DNA of 64,000 nt from JACVRN01 sp036403815 (GTDB lineage: Bacteria > Acidobacteriota > Blastocatellia > Pyrinomonadales > Pyrinomonadaceae). Below the pieces are notes generated by a model, which was not told the origin of the DNA, did not search any database, and saw only the letters and a list, made by a program, of their open reading frames with translations. Position 1 is the first letter of the stretch, and the number at the start of each line of letters is the position of its first letter. Positions 1 through 6,853 of the stretch are shown here, one piece after another. The stretch lies in the NCBI GenBank assembly GCA_036403815.1, contig DASWQH010000081.1:1-64000 (forward strand). The letters run 5' to 3'. Made by a program: the position numbers and the translations under genes.

Positions 1-1
1 G

Positions 2-139
2 CCCTTCACAGAGCGAATGATAGAGTTTGCGCGCACGCATCGCGGCATACGCAAGACCCTTGGCGAACTGGTCGCAGGCGACCAGGGCTACACAGACCTC
101 AAACGCAAACTCGCACGTCGCGCCCTGCGGCCTCTCTAA
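2..139 (+). CDS. C-terminal end of a probable FAD-dependent oxidoreductase (partial)
   Basis: An open frame enters from the left edge and stops with TAA at 137-139, giving 45 residues that end in GYTDLKRKLARRALRPL. A tail with a short helix, a 'GELVAGDQGYTDLKRKL'-like stretch and a basic end resembles the C-terminus of geranylgeranyl-reductase/FixC-like NAD(P)/FAD oxidoreductases. This is recognition from memory of the family, and the diagnostic FAD-binding N-terminus lies outside the window. The frame is GC-rich with ordinary codon use, unlike the A+T-richer restriction-modification genes that follow. It may mark the native flank of an insertion. The product name is tentative; the existence of a coding end is fairly safe. 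Confidence 0.45.
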   Translation, partial: PFTERMIEFARTHRGIRKTLGELVAGDQGYTDLKRKLARRALRPL

Positions 140-178
140 CACATGCTGACGATTAGGTAATCAATGCTATTTGCTATG

Positions 179-201
179 TTAGGCCGAGTGATTCGGCCTA
201 A
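179..201. terminator. Perfect hairpin behind the methyltransferase gene
   Basis: TTAGGCCGA at 179-187 is the exact reverse complement of TCGGCCTAA at 193-201, with a 5-base loop. It sits 28 bases beyond the stop of the leftward methyltransferase and 39 bases beyond the stop of the rightward partial gene, so it could serve both converging genes. No long T-run follows on either strand, so a role as intrinsic terminator is inferred from position and symmetry only. Confidence 0.4.
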
Positions 202-228
202 TTATAGTTAGCCCTCTGGCTTGAAATA

Positions 229-1056
229 TTAATTGGTAGGCATTGGAATATGAATTCTCTTAACTTCCAATCTATTTTCGGCTATCTGGGTATATTCCTC
301 AGAACTATCAGACAATATAGCAAGTCGCCCGTTCAGCCTTGTTGCTTTCCCGGTAGTGCCTGACCCGCTCATCGGGTCAAAAACCAAGTCGCCTTCTTTA
401 GTGGTCATCAAATACAGTTTCTCGAATACTGAGACAGGCTTCTGTGATGGATGGCCGGTTTGTTCTTTTTTGCCAACGAAGCCAACCAGTAAAGATGCTT
501 CGATGACATCTGTCGGATGTAACAAATCAGCCTCAATCACACTCGTTGGTCCTGGCATGTACCGGAGCTTACCTTGAGCTTGGAGTGACTTTTGCGCCTC
601 ATTGAGAAAATGCTCTGGATACATCTTTGCTCCCGGACGTGAAAGGTGTAGGCATGCGTTCTGACTTGACCGCCAGCCTCGAATGACAGATGGATTATTC
701 TTGTAGTACCAAGTTAGCCACGACACTAAATTTAATTGCTTGGGTAGATTGTCCACAAAATATGCAACAATCTCAGGAAATCCCCATAAAAACACATGTT
801 CTGAAATAAGAGCCGCCGCTTCTAGTAGTTCTGCTATGTAGTCCCTATAGTCATCTCTAATTCCTCCAAACCCTTTGTTGTACCAAGGGTCAAGCATCGT
901 CACAGTCGGAGTTATTCCAAGTTGCCTTATCAATTGTAGGCTTTCCTTAACGTCCATTGGTGGAAGGATAGCTATCTCGTTTTTGAGCAGAGATTGTTCT
1001 ATAGCTCCTTGCGTTTTCGTATTTTGGTTTTGTCGTAAGGAAACCTTCGTGCTCAT
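229..1056 (-). CDS. DNA methyltransferase, beta-type motif order (N4-cytosine/N6-adenine), of a restriction-modification pair
   Basis: This 275-residue protein carries the catalytic motif IV variant DPWYN at 56-60. Much further on comes the SAM-binding region: HPSQKP at 202-207 and FDPMSGSGTTG at 226-236. Motif IV before motif I is the order of beta-group methyltransferases (pfam N6_N4_Mtase). DPWY in place of DPPY or SPPY leaves the methylated base open. No target-recognition specificity can be read from sequence. The gene begins 2 bases after the stop of the nuclease gene upstream, so the two are almost certainly co-transcribed, with the nuclease first. The pair is visibly richer in A+T than the genes beyond 10 kb, consistent with acquisition by transfer. 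No controller (C) protein gene lies next to it. Confidence 0.85.
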   Translation of the reverse strand: MSTKVSLRQNQNTKTQGAIEQSLLKNEIAILPPMDVKESLQLIRQLGITPTVTMLDPWYNKGFGGIRDDYRDYIAELLEAAALISEHVFLWGFPEIVAYFVDNLPKQLNLVSWLTWYYKNNPSVIRGWRSSQNACLHLSRPGAKMYPEHFLNEAQKSLQAQGKLRYMPGPTSVIEADLLHPTDVIEASLLVGFVGKKEQTGHPSQKPVSVFEKLYLMTTKEGDLVFDPMSGSGTTGKATRLNGRLAILSDSSEEYTQIAENRLEVKRIHIPMPTN

Positions 1057-1058
1057 AA

Positions 1059-1778
1059 CTACGCCTCTTTCTTTGTTATAGTGCCATCGTTATTAAGAAC
1101 GTATCCAAAGTGTTCCAGTAAGAAAATGAACACTGCTAGCTTTTCGCTTCTCGTTGCCGCCTGAACAATCGCATACACGTTTAGTTTTCCTGTAGTATTG
1201 TCCCAATAGTTCTTCTTCACAACCTGATGACGAGCACACAAAGCTTGCCATTGATTTGGGTCGTTAGGGTCAGAGTTCGGATCAATTGAATGTGGAGATT
1301 TATGGTCTGGTGTTAACTTGACACGTCCTCCGCCAACAGAGTCAATGTCATCTTCCTTCAAACCGCACCTTTCGCCACCTTCATTCCACTCACATGAAAA
1401 AATTGCCCGCTCTAAAACAGCCTTCCAAGTCGAGTCAGTCGGTCTTACACGCTTACCAGCCTTGGCACGTTTCTCCGCATGCGGCATTAGATATTCTTGT
1501 ACTTTAAGGTCGCCTCTATTTCTCCATGATAAAATCGTGTAACCGTCATCTGTACGAAGTTCCGAAAGCCGTTGATGCCAGTTTTCCGGCTCTTTACCTG
1601 TATCAGGATTCTTAGCCACCTCTAGTATCTGTTCCCTGGTCAGTATCTTTCCAATGTTATCCAGAAACAGGGCCTCAATGCGTTTCTTGACGCTCTTGTA
1701 TTGGTATAGTCCTTTGACCTCTCCATAAATCTTTTCACCTGTGCTAGCGGGCTGTGAAGGCACACCTTTCTTTTTCAT
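1059..1778 (-). CDS. HNH-type restriction endonuclease paired with the methyltransferase
   Basis: This 239-residue protein has a basic N-terminus (about 25-90) that looks like a DNA-binding helical region. A beta-beta-alpha-metal (HNH) nuclease core follows: Cys129 and Cys138, then TPDHKSPHS around 156-164 with the likely catalytic His159. The second zinc pair is Cys181/His184 in CARHQVVKKNYWD (181-193). The CxnC plus CxxH zinc arrangement and the KNYWD end resemble HNH-class type II restriction enzymes; this is family recollection, not a search result. The gene precedes the methyltransferase by 2 bases on the same strand, which is the main argument that it is its cognate nuclease. Translation starts at ATG 1778. 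The region upstream leads directly into an integron recombination half-site, so the pair may have inserted there. Confidence 0.75.
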   Translation of the reverse strand: MKKKGVPSQPASTGEKIYGEVKGLYQYKSVKKRIEALFLDNIGKILTREQILEVAKNPDTGKEPENWHQRLSELRTDDGYTILSWRNRGDLKVQEYLMPHAEKRAKAGKRVRPTDSTWKAVLERAIFSCEWNEGGERCGLKEDDIDSVGGGRVKLTPDHKSPHSIDPNSDPNDPNQWQALCARHQVVKKNYWDNTTGKLNVYAIVQAATRSEKLAVFIFLLEHFGYVLNNDGTITKKEA

Positions 1779-1843
1779 ACAAGTGTGGTTATAAAGTATG
1801 TTGTGTGTTGGGGCAAGGATTTATAGGTTATCAATCTGCAATC

Positions 1844-1869
1844 GGCGCGAGCTAATTCCGGCGTTATGC
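1844..1869 (+). mobile_element. Right half of an integron attC site (left half not found)
   Basis: GGCGCGAGCTAATTCCGGC at 1844-1862 followed by core GTTATGC at 1863-1869 matches the right half (L' and R' boxes, GTTRRRY core) of the complete attC at 2506-2614. Shared blocks are GGCGCG, ATTCCG and CGTTA. The matching left half, expected 60-130 bases upstream, is not visible; that interval runs into the start of the restriction gene. It is either a truncated attC or the boundary left by an insertion. Confidence 0.65.
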
Positions 1870-1871
1870 CG

Positions 1872-1900
1872 TTGTTTATATTCCAGGCTCATACTAGATT
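1872..1900 (+). promoter_or_regulatory. Candidate promoter inside cassette 1
   Basis: TTGTTT at 1872-1877, a 17-base spacer and TAGATT at 1895-1900 resemble a weak sigma-70 promoter. It lies just inside the cassette and 24 bases before the Uma2 start codon. Cassettes usually rely on an external promoter, so an internal one would be notable. The match is modest (4 of 6 in each box). Confidence 0.3.
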
Positions 1901-1923
1901 ATACAGTGAAGGAGTGAGTCGTT

Positions 1924-2490
1924 ATGGCTTCTGAGCGTGAAACGTTATTAACCCCTGAAGAGTATCTCGCCATCGAGCGTAAGTCTGAAATCAAACATGA
2001 ATATTTTGCTGGTGAGATGTTTGCTATGGTAGGTGCGAATAAGCGGCACAATCTCATTTCTGCAAATATTATTCGTATACTGGGGAACCAACTGCTGGAT
2101 CGCCCATGCAATGTTTATCCCAGCGACATGCGAGTTAAGGTGAGCGCAACGGGAAAATATACTTATCCCGATGTAGTTATCGCATGCGAGGAAGAGAAAT
2201 TTGATGATGCGGAGAATGATACTCTGCTTAATCCTGTAGTCATTATCGAAATCTTATCAGAATCTACAGAGGCTTATGATCGGGGCAAGAAATTTGAGCA
2301 GTATCAAACCATAGAATCTCTAACGGAGTATCTTCTTGTATCTCAAGAACCATATAGAATCGAGCAATATGTGCGGCAGAGTAACAGAGAGTGGAGATAT
2401 TCCGAGTATCACGATGCTGATGATGTAGTAAAGATTAATGTCATCGGCTGCGAGCTTGTGATTAAAGATGTGTATGCCAAAATTAAATGA
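1924..2490 (+). CDS. Uma2-family (DUF820) PD-(D/E)xK nuclease-like protein
   Basis: This 188-residue protein has the typical Uma2 opening (LTPEEYLAIERKSEIKHEYF, 9-28). Its nuclease-fold residues are Asp83 in YPDVVI and Glu109-x-Leu in VVIIEILSEST, followed by the conserved YDRGKKFEQYQ segment near 118-128. Uma2 proteins share the restriction-endonuclease fold, but their biological substrate is largely unknown. The start ATG at 1924 has AAGGAG at 1909-1914, a good ribosome-binding site. The gene is the sole occupant of an integron cassette, with attC sequence on both sides. Uma2 genes are abundant in cyanobacteria and some Acidobacteria, so carriage on a cassette gives a plausible route for their spread. 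Confidence 0.88.
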   Translation: MASERETLLTPEEYLAIERKSEIKHEYFAGEMFAMVGANKRHNLISANIIRILGNQLLDRPCNVYPSDMRVKVSATGKYTYPDVVIACEEEKFDDAENDTLLNPVVIIEILSESTEAYDRGKKFEQYQTIESLTEYLLVSQEPYRIEQYVRQSNREWRYSEYHDADDVVKINVIGCELVIKDVYAKIK

Positions 2491-2505
2491 TTCCACTCAC
2501 GCGCT

Positions 2506-2614
2506 GCATAACCACTCCTTCAACCCGACTGTTCGATAGCATTCTTTTCATGTTGCTTCCTCGTGTCGTAAATTGGATTGGTGTGCCCGGCGCGGGTTGA
2601 TTCCGACGTTAGGT
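2506..2614 (+). mobile_element. Complete integron attC recombination site 1
   Basis: This site of 109 bases starts with left core GCATAAC (2506-2512) and inner box TTCAACCCG, starting near 2519. After a spacer come the mirrored inner box CGGGTTGA within GCGCGGGTTGATTCC, and right core GTTAGGT at 2608-2614. TCAACCCG and CGGGTTGA are exact complements. The layout and wording closely match attC sites of resistance cassettes (TTCAAGCCGA ... GCGCGGCTTAATTC ... GTTRRRY) known from the literature. It lies 15 bases after the stop of the Uma2 gene. Confidence 0.8.
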
Positions 2615-3084
2615 TGCTTAATTAGGTGGCGAATATGACAAGCGATTTTTATTGTGATGAGGTCTTGAGCGAGCGCGTAGCTGTGAGGAAAGTTATGGAG
2701 ACGGAGAACGTGCTGGCCTTTCATCATACACGCCCCTTTTACCCGGTGCATATCGTGGTCATTCCCAAGCGGCATATAGGCTCATTGATTTCTCTTGAAG
2801 AGGAAGACAATAATCTGCTTCTTGAATTGATGATCGTGGTTCGGAAAGTTGCCGCTCAGGTTTTAGCGGAGCACGGGGCATGTCGAGTAGTTACAAATCT
2901 TGGGAAATATCAGGATTCAAAGCATCTACACTGGCATGTGGCTTCGGGGCAGCCGTTGAGATAGATTGCCCCATCCGCCATCTAATAATCCCTTCAACAC
3001 GGACGCCTGTATAGCATTGCTTTCCTCATTATCCTTACAAATCAGACGGGCTGTTTCATGCTCGACGCGGGTTTAATCGGGGCG
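2609..3084 (+). mobile_element. Integron gene cassette 2 (HIT-family gene plus attC)
   Basis: By the crossover rule it begins TTAGGT at 2609 and ends with G at 3084. Its own left core ATCTAAT (2980-2986) matches five of seven bases of the complement expected for a GTTAGGT end. It holds one short gene on the attC strand, the classical single-gene cassette layout. Confidence 0.7.
2635..2964 (+). CDS. HIT-family nucleotide hydrolase/transferase
   Basis: The C-terminus carries the histidine triad HLHWHVA at residues 97-103 of the 109-residue form, and the protein ends only six residues later. The N-terminal half has the HIT strand pattern FYPVHIVVIPKRHIGSL. HIT proteins hydrolyse purine nucleoside phosphoramidates or dinucleotides; the exact substrate cannot be told. 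I choose ATG 2635 because AGGTGG at 2624-2629 lies five bases upstream. A GTG at 2626 would place the start inside that ribosome-binding site. It is the only gene of integron cassette 2, with attC 1 just before it and attC 2 sixteen bases after its stop. It is short but complete for the family. Confidence 0.85.
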   Translation: MTSDFYCDEVLSERVAVRKVMETENVLAFHHTRPFYPVHIVVIPKRHIGSLISLEEEDNNLLLELMIVVRKVAAQVLAEHGACRVVTNLGKYQDSKHLHWHVASGQPLR

Positions 3085-3090
3085 TTAAAC
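2980..3090 (+). mobile_element. Complete integron attC recombination site 2
   Basis: This site is 111 bases long, nearly the same as attC 1. It has left core ATCTAAT, inner box TTCAACACG, mirrored inner box CGCGGGTTTAA and right core GTTAAAC at 3084-3090. It also shares with attC 1 the loop-side text ATAGCATT followed by a pyrimidine run. Related attC sites in a row suggest a common origin, as in chromosomal integrons. The left core deviates from RYYYAAC at its last base. Confidence 0.72.
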
Positions 3091-3104
3091 TACCACACAT
3101 AAAC

Positions 3105-4673
3105 ATGACGATAAATGCTATCTATCCTATGCCGCATAGCGAGGTCGTTGAGAATCGCTGGGTAAGCCCTTTATACATAGCTATATACTTCGCCTTTTCC
3201 AAACTACTCATACACCTTCTCACTAATAATCAATATGGATACTTCCGCGATGAACTCTACTACATCGCTTGCGGCGAACATCTGGACTGGGGCTATGTTG
3301 ACCATGCGCCGATGGTCGCCTGGCTGGTTCGACTTTCCCGCACGCTCTTCGGCGATTCACTCTTTGCGCTTCGAATCTTTCCGGCTGTGGCGGGCGCGTT
3401 GAAAGTCTTACTGACTGGATTGATTGCCAGAGAATTAGGGGGACGCCGCTTCGCGGTCATGCTCTCTTGCCTGTGCGTGTTAGTCGGAGGTTCTCTTGCT
3501 ATTGATAGCTTCTTCTCGATGAACGCCTTCGAGCCGCTCTTCTGGATGGGTGGCGCTTACTTCATAATCCTGGCTATCAAACGCAATGAGCCGCGTTTCT
3601 TTCTCTGGTTCGGACTCTTAGCCGGGCTTGGACTTGAGAACAAGCACTCGATGCTTTTCTTCGGCTTCGGTATCTTTGTTGGCTTGCTCTTAACTCACTC
3701 GCGCCGCTTCTTTGCAAGCCGTTGGCTCTGGGTCGGCGGCGCACTCGCCCTAGCGCTCTTCCTGCCCAACATAATCTGGGAATACCGGCACGATTGGGCG
3801 ACGCTCGAACTATTGCACAATGTTCAAAAGTCCGGCAAGAATGTCGTACTCTCACCACTTAATTTTGTCGCGCAGCAAATTTTCATCCTGCACCCGCTGA
3901 CGCTTCCCGTTTGGTTAGCCGGTCTCTGGTACTTCCTTTTCGACCGAGGCGGAAGACATTACCGCTTGCTCGGCATCACCTATTTAGTTGTGCTGGTCAT
4001 GATGGTAATACTCAAGGGCAAGAACTACTATCTGTTGCCAATCTATCCGATGCTCTTTGCCGGCGGCGGTGTTTGGTGGGAGAAATTGCTTCAGGGCAAA
4101 AGTCATGTCACCTGGCTGAAGGTCGTCTATCCTGTGCTGCTATGCGTTACCGGAGCAGCTTTCGCGCCGATGGCTGCGCCACTTCTGCCTGTTGAGACGT
4201 ATCTGCGTTATCAACATGCCCTCGGCTTTGAGCCGCCGAAGACTGAAGTCGGGCATAAGGGGCCGCTGCCCCAGCATTTCGGAGATAGGTTCGGGTGGCC
4301 TGAGATGGTCGAAACCGTTGCTCGAATTTACAACAACCTGCCGCCTGATGAGCGTGCTAAGACAGCCATCTACGCGAACAATTATGGGGAAGCTGGAGCA
4401 ATAGATTTCTTCGGCCCTCGCTATGGTCTGCCGAAAGCCATCAGCCCACATCAATCTTATTATTTGTGGGGCCTACGCGACTATACAGGGGACGAGTTAA
4501 TCCTGTTGCAGTCGAAGCGCGCGGATGCGGAGCGAAGTTGCAATAGTGTCGAAGAAGTCGGGACTGTTGGTCATCCACTTTCGATGACAGAGGAACATTA
4601 TACGATCTTCATCTGTCGTGGTCTAAAGCAACCTTTGAGGGAATTATGGCCGCGTCTAAAACATTGGAACTAA
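3105..4673 (+). CDS. ArnT/PMT-like GT39-type membrane glycosyltransferase
   Basis: This 522-residue multispanning protein has the acidic pair Asp49-Glu50 in GYFRDELYYIACGEHLDWGY, followed by VDHAPM (65-70). This is the first periplasmic loop signature of lipid-linked-sugar mannosyl/arabinosyl transferases of the GT39/GT83 type. About ten hydrophobic segments follow, with a soluble C-terminal domain after about 365. It probably transfers a sugar from a polyprenyl phosphate donor on the outer face of the cytoplasmic membrane. The start ATG lies 20 bases after the attC 2 crossover point and no clear ribosome-binding site precedes it, which is common for cassette genes. No attC is visible after its stop, so it may be the last cassette or native sequence abutting the array. 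Confidence 0.85.
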   Translation: MTINAIYPMPHSEVVENRWVSPLYIAIYFAFSKLLIHLLTNNQYGYFRDELYYIACGEHLDWGYVDHAPMVAWLVRLSRTLFGDSLFALRIFPAVAGALKVLLTGLIARELGGRRFAVMLSCLCVLVGGSLAIDSFFSMNAFEPLFWMGGAYFIILAIKRNEPRFFLWFGLLAGLGLENKHSMLFFGFGIFVGLLLTHSRRFFASRWLWVGGALALALFLPNIIWEYRHDWATLELLHNVQKSGKNVVLSPLNFVAQQIFILHPLTLPVWLAGLWYFLFDRGGRHYRLLGITYLVVLVMMVILKGKNYYLLPIYPMLFAGGGVWWEKLLQGKSHVTWLKVVYPVLLCVTGAAFAPMAAPLLPVETYLRYQHALGFEPPKTEVGHKGPLPQHFGDRFGWPEMVETVARIYNNLPPDERAKTAIYANNYGEAGAIDFFGPRYGLPKAISPHQSYYLWGLRDYTGDELILLQSKRADAERSCNSVEEVGTVGHPLSMTEEHYTIFICRGLKQPLRELWPRLKHWN

Positions 4674-4770
4674 AGGAGGCGGCTAAATTCGAGCGAGGGA
4701 TTGCTTGGCATGACCATTTGAGAGATGAGAGTATGAATTGAGGAGTTAAGTAATTGGATGGCGGAAAACC

Positions 4771-6189
4771 ATGACAAAAATGCCGGTAGAGTTTCGCCAT
4801 GAGGAAGATCGTGTAAAGGAGCGCGGTGCTGTCTTCAAGAAGGAGCTGGGTCTGAGCGACCTTGTGCTTACCCAGATACTGTTCATAGTGGGTCTTCCCT
4901 GGGTCGGCGTCGCGGCAAAGCAAGGGGCATCACACGTAGTCTTATGGCTCGTCGCGATGCTTTTATTCTACGTTCCGTCTGCCGTGGTGGTGATCTATCT
5001 CAACCGAATCATGCCGCTCGAAGGGGGACTGTATCAGTGGGCTAAGCTGGGCTTCAACGACCTTGTTGGATTTCTGGTGGCGTGGAACCTGTGGCTGTTC
5101 GCTATTTTAAGCTCGTCGGAAATCGGGCTACAGGTGACGCAGTATCTGGGCTATGTCATAGGGCCGAGCGGCGAATGGCTAACGTCGAGCAAGTCGTTTA
5201 TAGGTATCGTGAACGCAGCCGTCATAGGCTCGCTGATACTGCTTACAATCGTGGGGCTTGGCGTCGGCAAATGGGTTCATAAAGTAGGCGGCGCGCTGAT
5301 GCTCATAACCTTCGCGGCGCTCCTCATACTTCCTCTACTGAATATAGCGCAAGGCTCTCTGGCTGAATATCATCCGCTCAGGATGGAGATGCCCGTGCTC
5401 TCGCTGATGACCTTGAACCTGCTTGGCAAGATGGGTTTTGGCGCGCTGGGCGGGTTCGAGTACGTGGCTATACATGCGGGCGAGTGCCGCAATCCCGCGC
5501 GCACTATCGCCTCCTCGGTCGCGCTGGCTGCGCCCATTATCGCAGTGATGTTCATCTTCGGCACTAGCTCCGTCCTTGCGCTGATTCCGCAAGACCAGAT
5601 TGATCTGATCGCTCCGATTCCGCAGGTCTTAAGCGTGGGCCTGTCGAAGCTCAGTTTCGTCAGTGTCGTCGCGCCCGTCACCATCATGGCCTTGCTATGC
5701 ATTCGACTGGCGCAATCGAGCGTGATGTTTGCGGGCAATACACGCCTTCCGATGGTTGCGGGCTGGGACAGGCTGCTGCCGGATTGGTTCACCAAGCTGC
5801 ACGCTAAATACAAGACCCCTGTTAATTCTATCCTTCTGGTAGGAGCCGTCACGCTCGCGCTCTCGATTACAGGGCTAATCGGTGTGGGAAAGCAGGAAGC
5901 ATTTCAGTTATTGTGGAATGCTTCGGGGTTATTCTACGCACTTACTTACCTTGTGATGTTTGCCATCCCGCTGTTTGGATTGCGAGGAGTGAGTCCACGC
6001 CCGCCAGTCTGGTTAAAGGCAGCCGCCCTTTCCGGTCTTTTGATGACACTCCTTTACGTGGCGCTGTCACTCGTTCCCATAATTCAGGTGGGAAGTCGGT
6101 CAATGTTTGCCATCAAGATTTCAGGGCTGATTGTAATTACAAACATCATAGGACTGCTTATATATCTTATGGCTAAACGAAGACTGTAG
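4771..6189 (+). CDS. APC-superfamily amino acid/polyamine permease
   Basis: This 472-residue protein has about twelve hydrophobic helices. Helix 1 carries the broken-helix ligand region LTQILFIVGLPWVGVAAKQGA (33-53), and helix 6 has GFGALGGFEYVAIHAGECRNPARTI (near 223-247). Both are hallmarks of APC transporters (AA_permease_2). It is likely a proton- or exchange-driven amino acid transporter in the inner membrane; the substrate cannot be assigned. The start at ATG 4771 has only a weak purine-rich stretch upstream (GGCGG); MTKMP allows a start three codons later. It follows the glycosyltransferase by 97 bases with no obvious terminator. Confidence 0.87.
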   Translation: MTKMPVEFRHEEDRVKERGAVFKKELGLSDLVLTQILFIVGLPWVGVAAKQGASHVVLWLVAMLLFYVPSAVVVIYLNRIMPLEGGLYQWAKLGFNDLVGFLVAWNLWLFAILSSSEIGLQVTQYLGYVIGPSGEWLTSSKSFIGIVNAAVIGSLILLTIVGLGVGKWVHKVGGALMLITFAALLILPLLNIAQGSLAEYHPLRMEMPVLSLMTLNLLGKMGFGALGGFEYVAIHAGECRNPARTIASSVALAAPIIAVMFIFGTSSVLALIPQDQIDLIAPIPQVLSVGLSKLSFVSVVAPVTIMALLCIRLAQSSVMFAGNTRLPMVAGWDRLLPDWFTKLHAKYKTPVNSILLVGAVTLALSITGLIGVGKQEAFQLLWNASGLFYALTYLVMFAIPLFGLRGVSPRPPVWLKAAALSGLLMTLLYVALSLVPIIQVGSRSMFAIKISGLIVITNIIGLLIYLMAKRRL

Positions 6190-6259
6190 CCCTACGCCGC
6201 TGCCTGACAACTCACTCGGACTTCAGGTGTTAATTGAAATATGAGGTGATGAATAGATA

Positions 6260-6853
6260 ATGAAAGTAAAAGCTCTCACAGTTGGGTTCATTATTGCCCT
6301 GCTACTTCTTGCCAACTCCGGTGTGGTCAAAAGTCAGGGCAGTTCTTCCGGTCAGGAGCGTGGCGTTGGGTTGATTTACGGAGTTGACCACGTCTTTGCC
6401 CTTGCAGCCCCGTCAGGTTGGGTTCTGGATAATACAAGTGGTGTCTCTCAGGGACTGCATGCAGTGTTCTATCCAAAGGGCGCATCCTGGGCAGACTCCA
6501 AAATGGTCATGTACGCTAATACTGTGCATAAGGAGAAATCCGGATTAAAGACGCTAAAGGCCGTGATAGATGATGACGTGAAAAATTTTCGTAAATACGC
6601 CCTTGAGGCAGAGATAACGGACGAGCCAAATCTGACCACGAAAGACAAGAAGCAAGCGGTGGTTAAGTACTTTTATGATAAGGAGCATGGAAATTTCGAG
6701 GAGGTGGCTTTTATTGATGAATCAAAAATTGTGGTGGTGCTTGTGTTGTCTGCGCGAACCAGAAAAGATTACGAAGAAGCCCTTCCGGCTTTCCGGCAAC
6801 TGGTTGGGTCTTACTATTTTGTCACTGACAAGGTGACGCTGGATTCTAAATAA
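6260..6853 (+). CDS. Secreted protein of unknown function
   Basis: This 197-residue protein has a signal peptide: basic start, hydrophobic core (GFIIALLLLANSGVV) and a probable cut near residue 26. The mature part contains a pattern seen in small exported stress or lipid-associated proteins (GVDHVFALAAPSGWVLDN, then FYPKGASW), but I cannot name a family with confidence. It has no cysteines and no membrane anchor after the signal. AGGTGA sits upstream of the start. Its TAA stop overlaps the next start by one base (TAATG), so it is translated together with the TPR protein, and both probably act in the periplasm. Confidence 0.75.
   Translation: MKVKALTVGFIIALLLLANSGVVKSQGSSSGQERGVGLIYGVDHVFALAAPSGWVLDNTSGVSQGLHAVFYPKGASWADSKMVMYANTVHKEKSGLKTLKAVIDDDVKNFRKYALEAEITDEPNLTTKDKKQAVVKYFYDKEHGNFEEVAFIDESKIVVVLVLSARTRKDYEEALPAFRQLVGSYYFVTDKVTLDSK

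Larger units (their letters stand above)
1864..2608 (+). mobile_element. Integron gene cassette 1 (Uma2 gene plus attC)
   Basis: The boundaries follow the G/TTRRRY crossover rule. The cassette begins TTATGC at 1864 and ends with the G of the next core at 2608. Its own left core box GCATAAC (2506-2512) is the exact complement of GTTATGC formed at its 5' end. This is the pairing expected when the cassette circularises, and an independent sign that these are true cassette ends. It holds one gene on the same strand as the attC. Confidence 0.75.

Noticed and set aside
134..184. A core-like GTTAGGC at 178-184 preceded by CTCTAAC at 134-140 looked like another attC.
   Set aside because: The inner boxes (GCGCGG-TT type) are missing and the core lies inside the hairpin arm; the total length of about 51 bases is too short.
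1899..2111. A minus-strand open frame opposite the Uma2 gene.
   Set aside because: It lies wholly over a recognised gene and its cassette promoter region and has no motif.
6190..6259. TGACAAC...GTGTTAATT after the permease resembled an attC.
   Set aside because: No inner boxes, the right core is not GTTRRRY, and the spacing is too small.
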